Shown piece after piece: positions 6,773 to 13,080 of a DNA stretch of 21,966 bases; positions within the stretch are counted from its first letter, which is position 1, and each line of letters starts with the position of its first letter. The stretch spans positions 22,687 through 44,652 of the forward strand of contig JAHDEQ010000003.1 of assembly GCA_020628755.1 (NCBI GenBank). The letters are read 5' to 3'. The stretch comes from Saprospiraceae bacterium. GTDB lineage: Bacteria > Bacteroidota > Bacteroidia > Chitinophagales > Saprospiraceae. Position numbers and translations under genes: made by a program. The notes beneath the pieces are model-generated. The model was given only the letters and a program-made list of their open reading frames with translations. It ran no database searches and was not told the DNA's origin.

Positions 6773-8917
6773 TTATGCTTTATAATAATTTCCGATTACT
6801 TGTTTGTCGTCGCCTCCTCTGAGTTGGGCTTCTCGCACTTTCAGGACTTGCTGGAAGAAAGAAGCGGCTTGCTCCCAATATTGGCTTGCAAAATTTTCGG
6901 AAGGTTCATTTTGCTTGATTTGTAAAACAAGTGTTGGAAAATCTGATTCTAATTTGAAATCGTTGGTTTCGATGTAGTGAGTTTGAAAATCGTTGATAAT
7001 GCCTTTGTGGGTATTACATTTGACATCTTTACTGAGTAGTAAGGCTTTTGCCCCGATGACCATTGCGGCATACGATTGGTAAATGCTGTCGGCATAAGCG
7101 TGATTGGCAAGTGCCTCACTTGCCAATTGGACCTTTTCTTTGGCATCGTTAATAATAGTTCCGACCATATCGAGTGCCACTCCTGCACACTCTCCTACTC
7201 CAATTTCTTGACGGTAAGCATGGTCTTGTCCCCAATCAAAAAAGCCCGTTTCATCCAATAAATCTATATCTGCCAATGGTTTGAGTAAATCGTAAAAATA
7301 GATTTTACCCTTCCGTTGATAAAAATCATTGAAGTACTCGCCTTCATTACTTTTAGCTTCATACTCATCCAATAAAAGGCGAAGTGCTTGAGGGATTTGT
7401 TTAGTTGGGAGTTTGATAACTCGGTCAGCAATAAATCCTTTACCTTCGGGGTCAACTCCTCCTCCTAAAACAATCTGCATTGCTGGAATTACCAAAGGTC
7501 GTTTTTTGATAGAGCTGCCATGGAAGCCAATGTTGGCTGCCATGTGCTGGCCGCAAGCATTCATACAACCACTAATTTTGATTTTTATATTCGACTCATC
7601 TACCAAATGTGGATATTCATCGCGAATAACTTCTTCCAATTTAAGAGCAAGCCCTGTACTATTGGTTACACCCAAAGCACAAGTATCGGTTCCTGGGCAA
7701 GCCGTGATGTCAGCAAGGCTATCAAAGCCTGGTTCAGCTAATCCAATTTTGTTAAGTTCATGATACAATCCCTTTAAACCATCTTTGCGAACATGACGTA
7801 AAAGGACTCCTTGATTGACCGTCAAGCGTAAATCATCGGCTGCATATTTTTTGATAATTGCTGCAAATTGGCGTGCCTTTTCTGCTTGAATATCACCCAA
7901 AGGAATACGAACTTGTACTGCATAAAATCCCTTTTGTTTTTGTTCGTAAACATTGGCTTTTTGCCAAGTTTGGAATTTATCTTGGTCTAAATCGATGGGA
8001 GTTTCAAACTGAGTTATTGTTGTTGGGATAGCCTCTTGTACCAAATTTCGGTCTATAGTAACAGATTTATTTTTGATGGCAATTCTTTCTTCTTCAACTA
8101 ATTCCATAAAAGCCTCGAAACCCAATTTTTTGACTAAAAATTTCATACGAGCTTTGAAGCGTTTTTCACGTTCGCCATGACGGTCAAACACTCGAATTGC
8201 CGCTTCCATAAATGGAATAATTTGGTCTTCTTCCAAAAACTCATACGCTGTATGCGCTACAATAGATTGTGCGCCTAAGCCACCGCCAACCACGACTTTG
8301 AACCCTCTTTTTTCTTCATTATTGACGGTTTGAATACGAGGAATAAATCCAAAATCATGAAAATAAGTATAAGCCGAATCTTGGTCAGAAGAGGAAAATG
8401 CAATTTTGATTTTACGCCCCATATCTTGACAAATTGGATTGCGTAAAAAATACTCGAAAGTTGCATGAACATAAGGTGTAACGTCGAACAATTCGTCAGG
8501 ATCAATGCCTGCATTTGGGGAAGCCGTTATATTGCGAACCGTGTTGCCGCAAGCTTCGCGTGCGGTAACGCCCACTTCGGCAAGGTCAGTCCATACTTTT
8601 GGCGAATCGTCCAATTTGACATAGTGCATCTGAATGTTTTGACGCGTTGTGATGTGTAGGTTGCCATTGGTATATTTTTCGGAAACATCCGCCAAACGAA
8701 TTAATTGTTCCGTTGTCAATTTTCCATAAGGAATTTTGGTACGAAACATATGAACCCCAAATTGACGTTGTCCATAGACTCCTCTTGTAAGACGATAATG
8801 CTTAAAACGTTCTTCATCTTCTGTACCTGATTTGAAATCAGTGATGCGACGTTGCAATTCTATAATGTCTTTGGCAACGACATCCGAAATATTGTTCAAG
8901 TCTAATTCGCGGCTCAT
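6773..8917 (-). CDS. Siroheme/4Fe-4S sulfite reductase with C-terminal HEPN-like extension
   Basis: This 714-residue assimilatory sulfite (or nitrite/sulfite) reductase reduces sulfite to sulfide with six electrons in the cytosol. It shows the two-fold ferredoxin-like and siroheme-binding repeats: TNGNLHITTRQNIQ (83-96) and its second-half counterpart LRLTVNQGVLLRH (363-375). The cluster and siroheme ligands follow the family pattern C-X5-C-Xn-C-X3-C: Cys407, Cys413, Cys451 and Cys455 (CPGTDTC, CMNAC). After about residue 574 (VGECAGVALD) comes a 141-residue helical tail resembling a HEPN domain (AKEKVQLASEALANHAYADS, then SYAAMVIGAKALLLSKD). This tail is absent from ordinary CysI or ferredoxin-sulfite reductases. 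I recall comparable fusions from Bacteroidota. The role of the tail is unknown. Sulfite rather than nitrite is supported by the neighbouring cysH and the cysteine-codon leaders upstream. It is the first enzyme gene of the operon and starts 42 bases after the second attenuator terminator. Confidence 0.92.
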   Translation of the reverse strand: MSRELDLNNISDVVAKDIIELQRRITDFKSGTEDEERFKHYRLTRGVYGQRQFGVHMFRTKIPYGKLTTEQLIRLADVSEKYTNGNLHITTRQNIQMHYVKLDDSPKVWTDLAEVGVTAREACGNTVRNITASPNAGIDPDELFDVTPYVHATFEYFLRNPICQDMGRKIKIAFSSSDQDSAYTYFHDFGFIPRIQTVNNEEKRGFKVVVGGGLGAQSIVAHTAYEFLEEDQIIPFMEAAIRVFDRHGEREKRFKARMKFLVKKLGFEAFMELVEEERIAIKNKSVTIDRNLVQEAIPTTITQFETPIDLDQDKFQTWQKANVYEQKQKGFYAVQVRIPLGDIQAEKARQFAAIIKKYAADDLRLTVNQGVLLRHVRKDGLKGLYHELNKIGLAEPGFDSLADITACPGTDTCALGVTNSTGLALKLEEVIRDEYPHLVDESNIKIKISGCMNACGQHMAANIGFHGSSIKKRPLVIPAMQIVLGGGVDPEGKGFIADRVIKLPTKQIPQALRLLLDEYEAKSNEGEYFNDFYQRKGKIYFYDLLKPLADIDLLDETGFFDWGQDHAYRQEIGVGECAGVALDMVGTIINDAKEKVQLASEALANHAYADSIYQSYAAMVIGAKALLLSKDVKCNTHKGIINDFQTHYIETNDFKLESDFPTLVLQIKQNEPSENFASQYWEQAASFFQQVLKVREAQLRGGDDKQVIGNYYKA

Positions 8918-8959
8918 AAAAGTTATTTTTTAATATATTTTAAAATCAGATTCTAATTC

Positions 8960-9001
8960 AAAAAAAAACGCCCTTTCAGAAATTACCTGAAAGGGCGTTT
9001 T
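8960..9001 (-). terminator. Attenuator terminator 2 (after leader peptide 2)
   Basis: A perfect 15-bp stem (8987-9001 with 8965-8979 on the - strand; AAAACGCCCTTTCAG and its complement) has a 7-base loop. It is followed by nine T in a row when the A residues of the stem base are counted. It lies 30 bases after the stop of leader 2 and 42 bases before the sulfite reductase start, so it would stop transcription before the operon unless antitermination occurs. Confidence 0.92.
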
Positions 9002-9049
9002 GAGAATTTATTATCTATTACTTAGACATACTCAATAGACCTTGCAGGT
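8985..9049 (-). promoter_or_regulatory. Attenuator 2 antiterminator pairing
   Basis: On the - strand ACCTGCAAGG (9049-9040, inside codons 21-24 of leader 2) can pair with CCTTTCAGGT (8994-8985, the 5' arm and loop edge of terminator 2). Nine of ten positions are complementary. The two structures exclude each other. A ribosome stalled on the Cys run (9082-9065) would leave 9049-9040 free, while one reaching the stop at 9032 would cover it. The pairing is seen in the sequence; the mechanism is inferred from classical leader-peptide attenuation. Confidence 0.7.
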
Positions 9050-9109
9050 GATTCGAGGAATCATGCAACAACAACAACAGCACATCATAGGAAATCGAGT
9101 ATTTAGCAT
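9032..9109 (-). CDS. Poly-cysteine leader peptide 2 (cysteine attenuator)
   Basis: This is a 25-codon ORF. It opens MLNTRFPMM, then six consecutive Cys codons (residues 10-15), then MIPRITCKVY with one more Cys at 22 and a TGA stop. A run of six identical rare residues between a start and a stop, just before an intrinsic terminator and the genes of cysteine-sulfur assimilation, fits a regulatory leader whose translation senses charged Cys-tRNA. Its start is 22 bases after terminator 1, too close for a promoter of its own, so it is transcribed only by read-through of unit 1. ATG codons at 9088 and 9085 are alternative starts that would keep the Cys run. The peptide probably has no function apart from being translated. 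Confidence 0.88.
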   Translation of the reverse strand: MLNTRFPMMCCCCCCMIPRITCKVY

Positions 9110-9130
9110 TATTATTAAATTCTAAAATTG

Positions 9131-9168
9131 AAAAAGCCTTTTCAGAACATTACTCTGAAAAGGCTTTT
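9131..9168 (-). terminator. Attenuator terminator 1 (after leader peptide 1)
   Basis: A perfect 15-bp stem (9154-9168 with 9132-9146; AAAAGCCTTTTCAGA and its complement) has a 7-base loop and five T at the 3' side on the - strand, then CAATTTT. It begins 34 bases after the stop of leader 1. The U-tract is shorter than that of terminator 2, so this gate may be leakier. Confidence 0.88.
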
Positions 9169-9203
9169 ACTTGCAAAAATATATACAAATGAAAAATCAG
9201 AGT
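9152..9203 (-). promoter_or_regulatory. Attenuator 1 antiterminator pairing
   Basis: On the - strand ACTCTGA (9203-9197, starting on the last base of the leader 1 stop codon) is exactly complementary to TCAGAGT (9158-9152), which is the top of the 5' arm and loop of terminator 1. A ribosome on the last Cys codon (9220-9218) should leave the first segment free, while one terminating at 9205-9203 covers it. Seven base pairs are modest, so folding order would matter. A second 7-base complementarity (TTACTTG at 9243-9237 with CAAGTAA at 9173-9167) links the start of the Cys run to the terminator base and could be part of the switch or chance. Confidence 0.55.
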
Positions 9204-9283
9204 CATAAAATTCTAATACAACAACAGCAGCAACAACAAGTAATGTTGTTGATTGAATTTGCTATGTGTGTATTAAAGTTCAT
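9203..9283 (-). CDS. Poly-cysteine leader peptide 1 (cysteine attenuator)
   Basis: This 26-codon ORF begins MNFNTHIANSINNIT, then has seven consecutive Cys codons (residues 16-22; TGT TGT TGC TGC TGT TGT TGT), then IRIL and TGA. Both Cys codons are used. On the + strand this looks like a CAA/CAG microsatellite, but in this frame it is a complete ORF with a start, a stop and a following intrinsic terminator, and the same arrangement occurs again 100 bases downstream. It is expected to report cysteine supply: full translation when Cys-tRNA is charged, stalling when it is not. Poly-cysteine leaders acting as cysteine-responsive attenuators are known from mycobacteria. I do not know of a description in Bacteroidota. 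Confidence 0.9.
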   Translation of the reverse strand: MNFNTHIANSINNITCCCCCCCIRIL

Positions 9284-9316
9284 AATTCTGAATAAAGTTT
9301 TTTTTAACTACTTATC

Positions 9317-9350
9317 AAAAGTGATACCACAATATTAAGTAGAAAATCAA
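9317..9350 (-). promoter_or_regulatory. Candidate promoter of the sulfate operon, with a TATCA/TGATA dyad
   Basis: On the - strand TTG (9350-9348), 23 bases and CACTTTTG (9324-9317) match the Bacteroidota TTG/TAnnTTTG pattern with one mismatch in the -7 box. Transcription would start near 9311, about 28 bases before leader 1. The inverted repeat TATCA-N4-TGATA (9313-9326) overlaps the -7 box and could be an operator. This is the best candidate rather than a proven promoter. Confidence 0.35.
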
Positions 9351-9576
9351 TAAGGGGCAATACCCAAAAGTTGTATATTTATTATTGCCAATATATTGTC
9401 GAGCCTAAATAAAAAAATATTCAAAATATAATTTCATTAAAAATATAAATTCAATTTTTTATTTCAAATATCTTATGTATTCATATTATTGTTCTTAATC
9501 AAATTCCACGAGTTTTAAATTGAGATAATCATTTTTTTTTGAAATTTTCTTAAAAAAATGAAATCTATGCTATAGA

Positions 9577-9608
9577 TTGCTCTTTTGGTAGCTTAAATTT
9601 TATCTTTG
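9577..9608 (+). promoter_or_regulatory. Promoter of the PhoD-like gene
   Basis: TTG (9577-9579), 21 bases and TATCTTTG (9601-9608) form an exact match to the Bacteroidota housekeeping consensus. Transcription would start around 9614. This argues against the upstream TTG (9606) as the start codon, because it lies inside the -7 box, and for the ATG at 9633 with a leader of about 20 bases. The rest of 9284-9576 shows only AT-rich sequence and the divergent operon promoter. Confidence 0.6.
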
Positions 9609-9632
9609 GTTTTCTATAAAAACGTCATTTCT

Positions 9633-10691
9633 ATGTTTATAAATAGTCTATTCAAAAAAAAATTGGTGCTGTGGCTTTGCTTTTTGGGGTGTATTTCGAG
9701 TTTTGCACAATCCAAAATTGAACGTCCTGTTCCACTCAATCCCAATAAAACATTACAAACAATTGCTTTTGGCTCGTGCAATAATCAAGCAAAAAAACAA
9801 GTCATTTGGCCTTCCATTCTGAAAAACCAACCCGACCTTTGGATTTGGTTAGGAGACAATATATATGGCGACACCGAAGATATGCGTGTCATGTCGGCTA
9901 AATATCAACGCTTAAAAGTAGCTTCAGCCTATCGCTTTTTTCGTTCCAAATGCCCAGTTGTGGGAATTTGGGATGACCATGATTTTGGTGTCAATGATGG
10001 TTGCAAAACGTATCCTGCCAAAGCAAGAAGTAAGGAGTTATTATTTGATTTTTTGGAAGTACCCAAAGAATCGCCTGCTTGGAGACGTTCTGGTGCTTAC
10101 CAAACTTACACCTTTGGACCACGTGGCAAACGAGTACGTGTGATTTTATTGGATGCTCGCTACTTTAGAGATATTCTGCAGCCAGCACCCAAAGATAGTG
10201 GGCAACGTTATAAACCTAATGAGACTGGTACTATTTTGGGCGAATCGCAATGGACATGGCTCGAAAAAATTCTTACAGAAAGTAAAGCAGATGTTCATAT
10301 TATTGCATCAGGAATCCAAATAATCCCTACTCAACATGAATATGAAAAATGGGGGAATTTTCCGAAAGAGCGACAACGTCTTTTAAACTTATTAACTAAA
10401 ATCTGTCCTTCCAATCCCATTTTGCTTTCAGGTGATAGACACATGGCGGAAGTTTCAGAAATAACAATTGATGGTTATAAGAATCCTATAAAGGAAATTA
10501 CAGCAAGTGGTATGACGCATGGTTGGCCTGTTGACCGTAAAGAACCTAATCAATATAGAGTAGGTGAAAAAGTTATAGAGAAGAATTTTGCGGTACTAAA
10601 TATTGATTGGGAACAAAGTCCTGTGGCTTTTGAAGTAGAAGTTAGAGGTGTTGAAAACCAACTCTATCATTCTTTGAAGTGGTCTTATTAA
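9633..10691 (+). CDS. PhoD-like alkaline phosphatase / phosphodiesterase, secreted
   Basis: From the ATG at 9633 this is a 352-residue protein with a signal peptide (MFINSLFKKKLVLWLCFLGC, then ISSFAQ) and probable cleavage after FAQ. The LGC is a poor lipobox. The rest is a metallophosphatase of the PhoD family. Metal-ligand motifs occur in order: AFGSCNNQ (near 45-52), WLGDNIYGD (72-80), IWDDHDFGVND (112-122), LLDARYFRD (172-180) and LSGDRHMAE (265-273), followed by the conserved GMTHGWPV. Members hydrolyse phosphate esters outside the cytoplasm, often with Ca/Fe cofactors. The substrate cannot be predicted here. The frame extends upstream to a TTG at 9606, but a perfect promoter box overlaps that codon. 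It is divergent from the sulfate operon and ends in its own bidirectional terminator. Confidence 0.9.
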   Translation: MFINSLFKKKLVLWLCFLGCISSFAQSKIERPVPLNPNKTLQTIAFGSCNNQAKKQVIWPSILKNQPDLWIWLGDNIYGDTEDMRVMSAKYQRLKVASAYRFFRSKCPVVGIWDDHDFGVNDGCKTYPAKARSKELLFDFLEVPKESPAWRRSGAYQTYTFGPRGKRVRVILLDARYFRDILQPAPKDSGQRYKPNETGTILGESQWTWLEKILTESKADVHIIASGIQIIPTQHEYEKWGNFPKERQRLLNLLTKICPSNPILLSGDRHMAEVSEITIDGYKNPIKEITASGMTHGWPVDRKEPNQYRVGEKVIEKNFAVLNIDWEQSPVAFEVEVRGVENQLYHSLKWSY

Positions 10692-10708
10692 TATTAAGAA
10701 ACCATAAC

Positions 10709-10744
10709 AAAAAAAGGTCGCTGCAAATGCAGCGACCTTTTTTT
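10709..10744. terminator. Bidirectional terminator between PhoD-like and M23 peptidase genes
   Basis: A 16-bp perfect stem (GGTCGCTGC core, flanked by seven A on one side and seven T on the other) has a four-base loop. It has U-tracts in both directions and sits between convergent genes: 17 bases after the PhoD stop and 30 bases after the peptidase stop. Confidence 0.9.
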
Positions 10745-10774
10745 GTTTGTCTTGTCTTTATCATTCAAAAAAAA

Positions 10775-11758
10775 CTAATCAAATGATTGGTTACTTGTAG
10801 AAGCCATATTAGCTAATGTCTGATATTCTTCAGGAGATAAACCATCCAAACAATAGTGAATTGGATTGACTTTTTTATCTAAATGATGCACCTCATAATG
10901 TAAGTGAGGAGCTGTAGAAGTACCTGTATTTCCAACTTTACCAATCGTTTCGCCACGTTTTATCGTTTGCCCTACCTTAACACTAGCAGAAGAAAGATGT
11001 GCATACAAGGTTTTGTACCCAAAACCATGATCAATTACAATGTGCGTTCCATATCCTGTGCGCTTGTGCTGTACTTTTACTACCTTTCCATTTCCAGTAG
11101 CTTGTATAGCTGTACCAGTTGGAGCAGTAAAATCTATACCTGCGTGCATCTTACGAATCTTATGAATCGGATGTAAACGCATACCAAAGCCAGACAAAGC
11201 ACGGATACTTCGTTTAAGTTTGTCTTCACGCACAGGTTTGATAGCAGGAATGCAAGCTAGCATTTCTTCCTTTTGTGCGGCTTGTTCTTCTATCTCATCT
11301 AATGATATAGATTGAGTAGTCAATTGTAATTTTAGCTTATCGGCTTTTTCGGTAGTGGATAATAAGAGTGCGCCTGAATTTTTAAACTTCGTTAAAAAAT
11401 CATATTTTTCAGAGCCCCCTACACCACCATTCCAAACGGCTTCATCTATTGGCTCCATTCCGAATAACATTCGATGTACTCCAGCATCACGTTCCTGAAC
11501 GTTGTTGAGCACTTTGCTCATTTTATCAACTTCATCGCTGAGAGTCATGTAATGTAGCTCCATCTGCTGTAACTCTCTCTGTAAGGCTTCCTCTTTTGGA
11601 GAAGGATAAAAATTGAATATTAAAACCGCAAAAACAACTGCAAGCGATAAAATACCCAACGTATATCCAGTAATTTTTAATACCTTTAGTTTGAGTGGTT
11701 CTACTAGCTTTTCATAACGGAGCGTTTGTTTATTGTAGTAGAATAAATCTTTTCTCAT
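10775..11758 (-). CDS. M23 (LytM-type) metallopeptidase, inner-membrane anchored
   Basis: This 327-residue protein has a cytoplasmic N-terminal segment, one membrane helix (about 31-50, YTLGILSLAVVFAVLIFNF) and a coiled coil (about 55-90). The C-terminal LytM domain (about 185-300) follows. Zinc and catalytic residues are all present: His205 and Asp209 in HAGID, His254 in YAHL, His285 and His287 in HLHYEV. It should cut peptidoglycan cross-links or regulate amidases in the periplasm. The layout (helix, coiled coil, LytM) is common in Bacteroidota, and I recall this gene often lying near alaS. It converges with the PhoD-like gene and shares its terminator. The exact role in cell division or wall growth is not shown by the sequence. 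Confidence 0.92.
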   Translation of the reverse strand: MRKDLFYYNKQTLRYEKLVEPLKLKVLKITGYTLGILSLAVVFAVLIFNFYPSPKEEALQRELQQMELHYMTLSDEVDKMSKVLNNVQERDAGVHRMLFGMEPIDEAVWNGGVGGSEKYDFLTKFKNSGALLLSTTEKADKLKLQLTTQSISLDEIEEQAAQKEEMLACIPAIKPVREDKLKRSIRALSGFGMRLHPIHKIRKMHAGIDFTAPTGTAIQATGNGKVVKVQHKRTGYGTHIVIDHGFGYKTLYAHLSSASVKVGQTIKRGETIGKVGNTGTSTAPHLHYEVHHLDKKVNPIHYCLDGLSPEEYQTLANMASTSNQSFD

Positions 11759-12190
11759 AAAGAAAATTTAATTTACGCAAAAAGACAACTCCCTCCTTTT
11801 GATTAGATATTTTGCAAATCCTGTAGCCATACTTCTTTTAGTCAACTATAGGCTCAAAACACCTATTTGTCTTGTACAAATTACTGCACAAAATTACATA
11901 GTAAATTTGCTAGAGTTTCTTAATTGCATGTAGTAATCCCTTCTGTTTGTATCTAGGAATCTTGCACTTAATTACGATTAAAGAGTCTTTTTTCTCAACA
12001 AAACTCCTACCTAAACACAAAACGACGCCAAATTTAATAGTCAAATACTGAAAAATCAAAATTTTAACACATTATTTTTCCACAATTATTTAGCTTTCGG
12101 TCTATTTAGGGCATTATTCATCCATAATAACCTTAAATGCAAAACAACCAACTTCTTTAACAAAACTCCTACAACTTATCCTTTACAATT
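11759..12190. promoter_or_regulatory. Divergent intergenic region, peptidase / outer-membrane protein
   Basis: This is 432 bases without an ORF between two divergent starts. For the peptidase, TTG (12059-12057), 20 bases and TAAATTTG (12036-12029) fit the Bacteroidota promoter well, and TAATTTTG (11894-11887) is a closer but partnerless -7 box. For the + gene only TAAATTTG (11902-11909) is exact, far from the start. A 14-base direct repeat, AACAAAACTCCTAC, occurs at 11997-12010 and 12159-12172. It could be a shared regulator site or chance. Confidence 0.4.
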
Positions 12191-12844
12191 ATGAAAAAAT
12201 CAAATACTCTTTTGACTTTTATAATCTTATTGATGTGCTCCCTATTTTGCAACTGCGCTCAATTGGGCAGTTTCCAAACCGCTAAAGTGCTCCCTAAAAA
12301 GCAAAGTAGTTTAGGTGTAGCAGCAATTGGCTATGGTGTTAATGAAGCCATATCTACAAGCGATATTGGTGTGGGTGTTGTGCCTCATGTAGAAATTTCG
12401 TCTCGATTTGGTGTAGGTAATAAACTCGATTTTGGTGCAAGATTGTCTTCTAGTATCAACTTATTATTGGATGCAAAATATCAATATGCAGGAAATAGCG
12501 ATAGCAAATTTGCTGCCGCAATCGGAGCAGGAATGGAATTGCAAGCGACCAATGTCAATGATGTTTTTGTTTATCGAGTTCACTTACCCTTGTATTTCTC
12601 TATTCATCCGAATACTTCTGATGCTCTTTATGCTACACCTCGTATGGTTTTTCAATCTGTTAGTGACGATACCAATAGTTACTTTTGGGGTGCAAGTTTA
12701 GGCTATCAACGGCAATTCAATAACAACCTACGGGGAATGATTGAAGCAAGTTATTATAAACCTACTATGGCTGGCAGTAATTTATCTGGTACAAATTTAT
12801 ATCAGTTTGGAGTAGGTATTCAACGCATTTTTGGAGCGCAGTAA
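12191..12844 (+). CDS. Putative outer-membrane beta-barrel protein, unknown function
   Basis: This 217-residue protein has a signal peptide (MKKSNTLLTFIILLMCSLFC). A cysteine-rich end (CNCAQLGSFQTAKVL) leaves open whether it is a lipoprotein, since no clean lipobox is seen. After the AQLGSFQTAKVLPKKQ segment, which I recall from a group of Bacteroidota outer-membrane proteins, the chain has alternating short strands (VAAIGYGVNEA, VVPHVEISSRFGVG, LDFGARLSSSINLLLDAKYQ, FGVGIQRIFG). This pattern suits an 8-12-stranded barrel. No enzyme motif is seen. It stands alone upstream of alaS, with a structured repeat 43 bases after its stop. The role is unknown; a porin-like or structural role is only a guess. 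Confidence 0.75.
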   Translation: MKKSNTLLTFIILLMCSLFCNCAQLGSFQTAKVLPKKQSSLGVAAIGYGVNEAISTSDIGVGVVPHVEISSRFGVGNKLDFGARLSSSINLLLDAKYQYAGNSDSKFAAAIGAGMELQATNVNDVFVYRVHLPLYFSIHPNTSDALYATPRMVFQSVSDDTNSYFWGASLGYQRQFNNNLRGMIEASYYKPTMAGSNLSGTNLYQFGVGIQRIFGAQ

Positions 12845-12887
12845 AAAGGATTTATTGAACCCTTTCTTTGATTTTGGGGTTAAGAGA

Positions 12888-13006
12888 TATACCGAGAACG
12901 AGGTAAAAAACCGAAAATAAAATTAAGGTTTTACCCCTTCGACATCGCTATTCACAGGAAAATTACCCTTAGGGTAAATTCAGAAATTTATCCCGTGAAC
13001 AGTTTA
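12888..13006 (+). repeat. Structured intergenic repeat, copy A (about 118 bp)
   Basis: This aligns with 19901-20018 over its full length, with one single-base gap and about four in five bases identical by eye. Both begin TATACCGAGAACG. Stem 1 pairs GAGGTAAAAAACC with GGTTTTACCCC. The core hairpin is TTACCC-TTA-GGGTAA. An outer stem joins GCTATTCACAGG to CCCGTGAACAGT. It is non-coding and lies between the outer-membrane gene and the alaS promoter. Confidence 0.85.
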
Positions 13007-13012
13007 CAAGTC

Positions 13013-13043
13013 TTTTTATGCACATAAAAGTTTCGTACTTTTG
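13013..13043 (+). promoter_or_regulatory. Promoter of alaS
   Basis: TACTTTTG (13036-13043) followed by TGCC is an exact -7 box of the Bacteroidota type. A T-rich -33 region (TTTTT at 13013-13017) lies about 19 bases upstream, without an exact TTG. Transcription would begin near 13049, about 32 bases before the alaS ATG. Repeat copy A ends just upstream. Confidence 0.6.
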
Positions 13044-13080
13044 TGCCTTCAAATTTTAAATTTATATAACCATATAAGTC

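Noticed and set aside
9063..9240. CAA/CAG runs on the + strand, as a microsatellite or poly-glutamine ORFs (ATG at 9063 and 9189)
   Set aside because: The + strand frames are open by necessity opposite the Cys runs. The order leader-then-terminator and the longer U-tracts fit only the - strand for both units, and glutamine has no link to the + strand PhoD gene.
8918..9300. SAM-type riboswitch in the sulfite reductase leader
   Set aside because: The region is fully explained by two leader ORFs and two simple hairpins. No multi-branched conserved core was seen.
9606..9632. TTG at 9606 as the start of the PhoD-like gene
   Set aside because: It lies within the TATCTTTG promoter box. The ATG at 9633 directly precedes a normal signal peptide.
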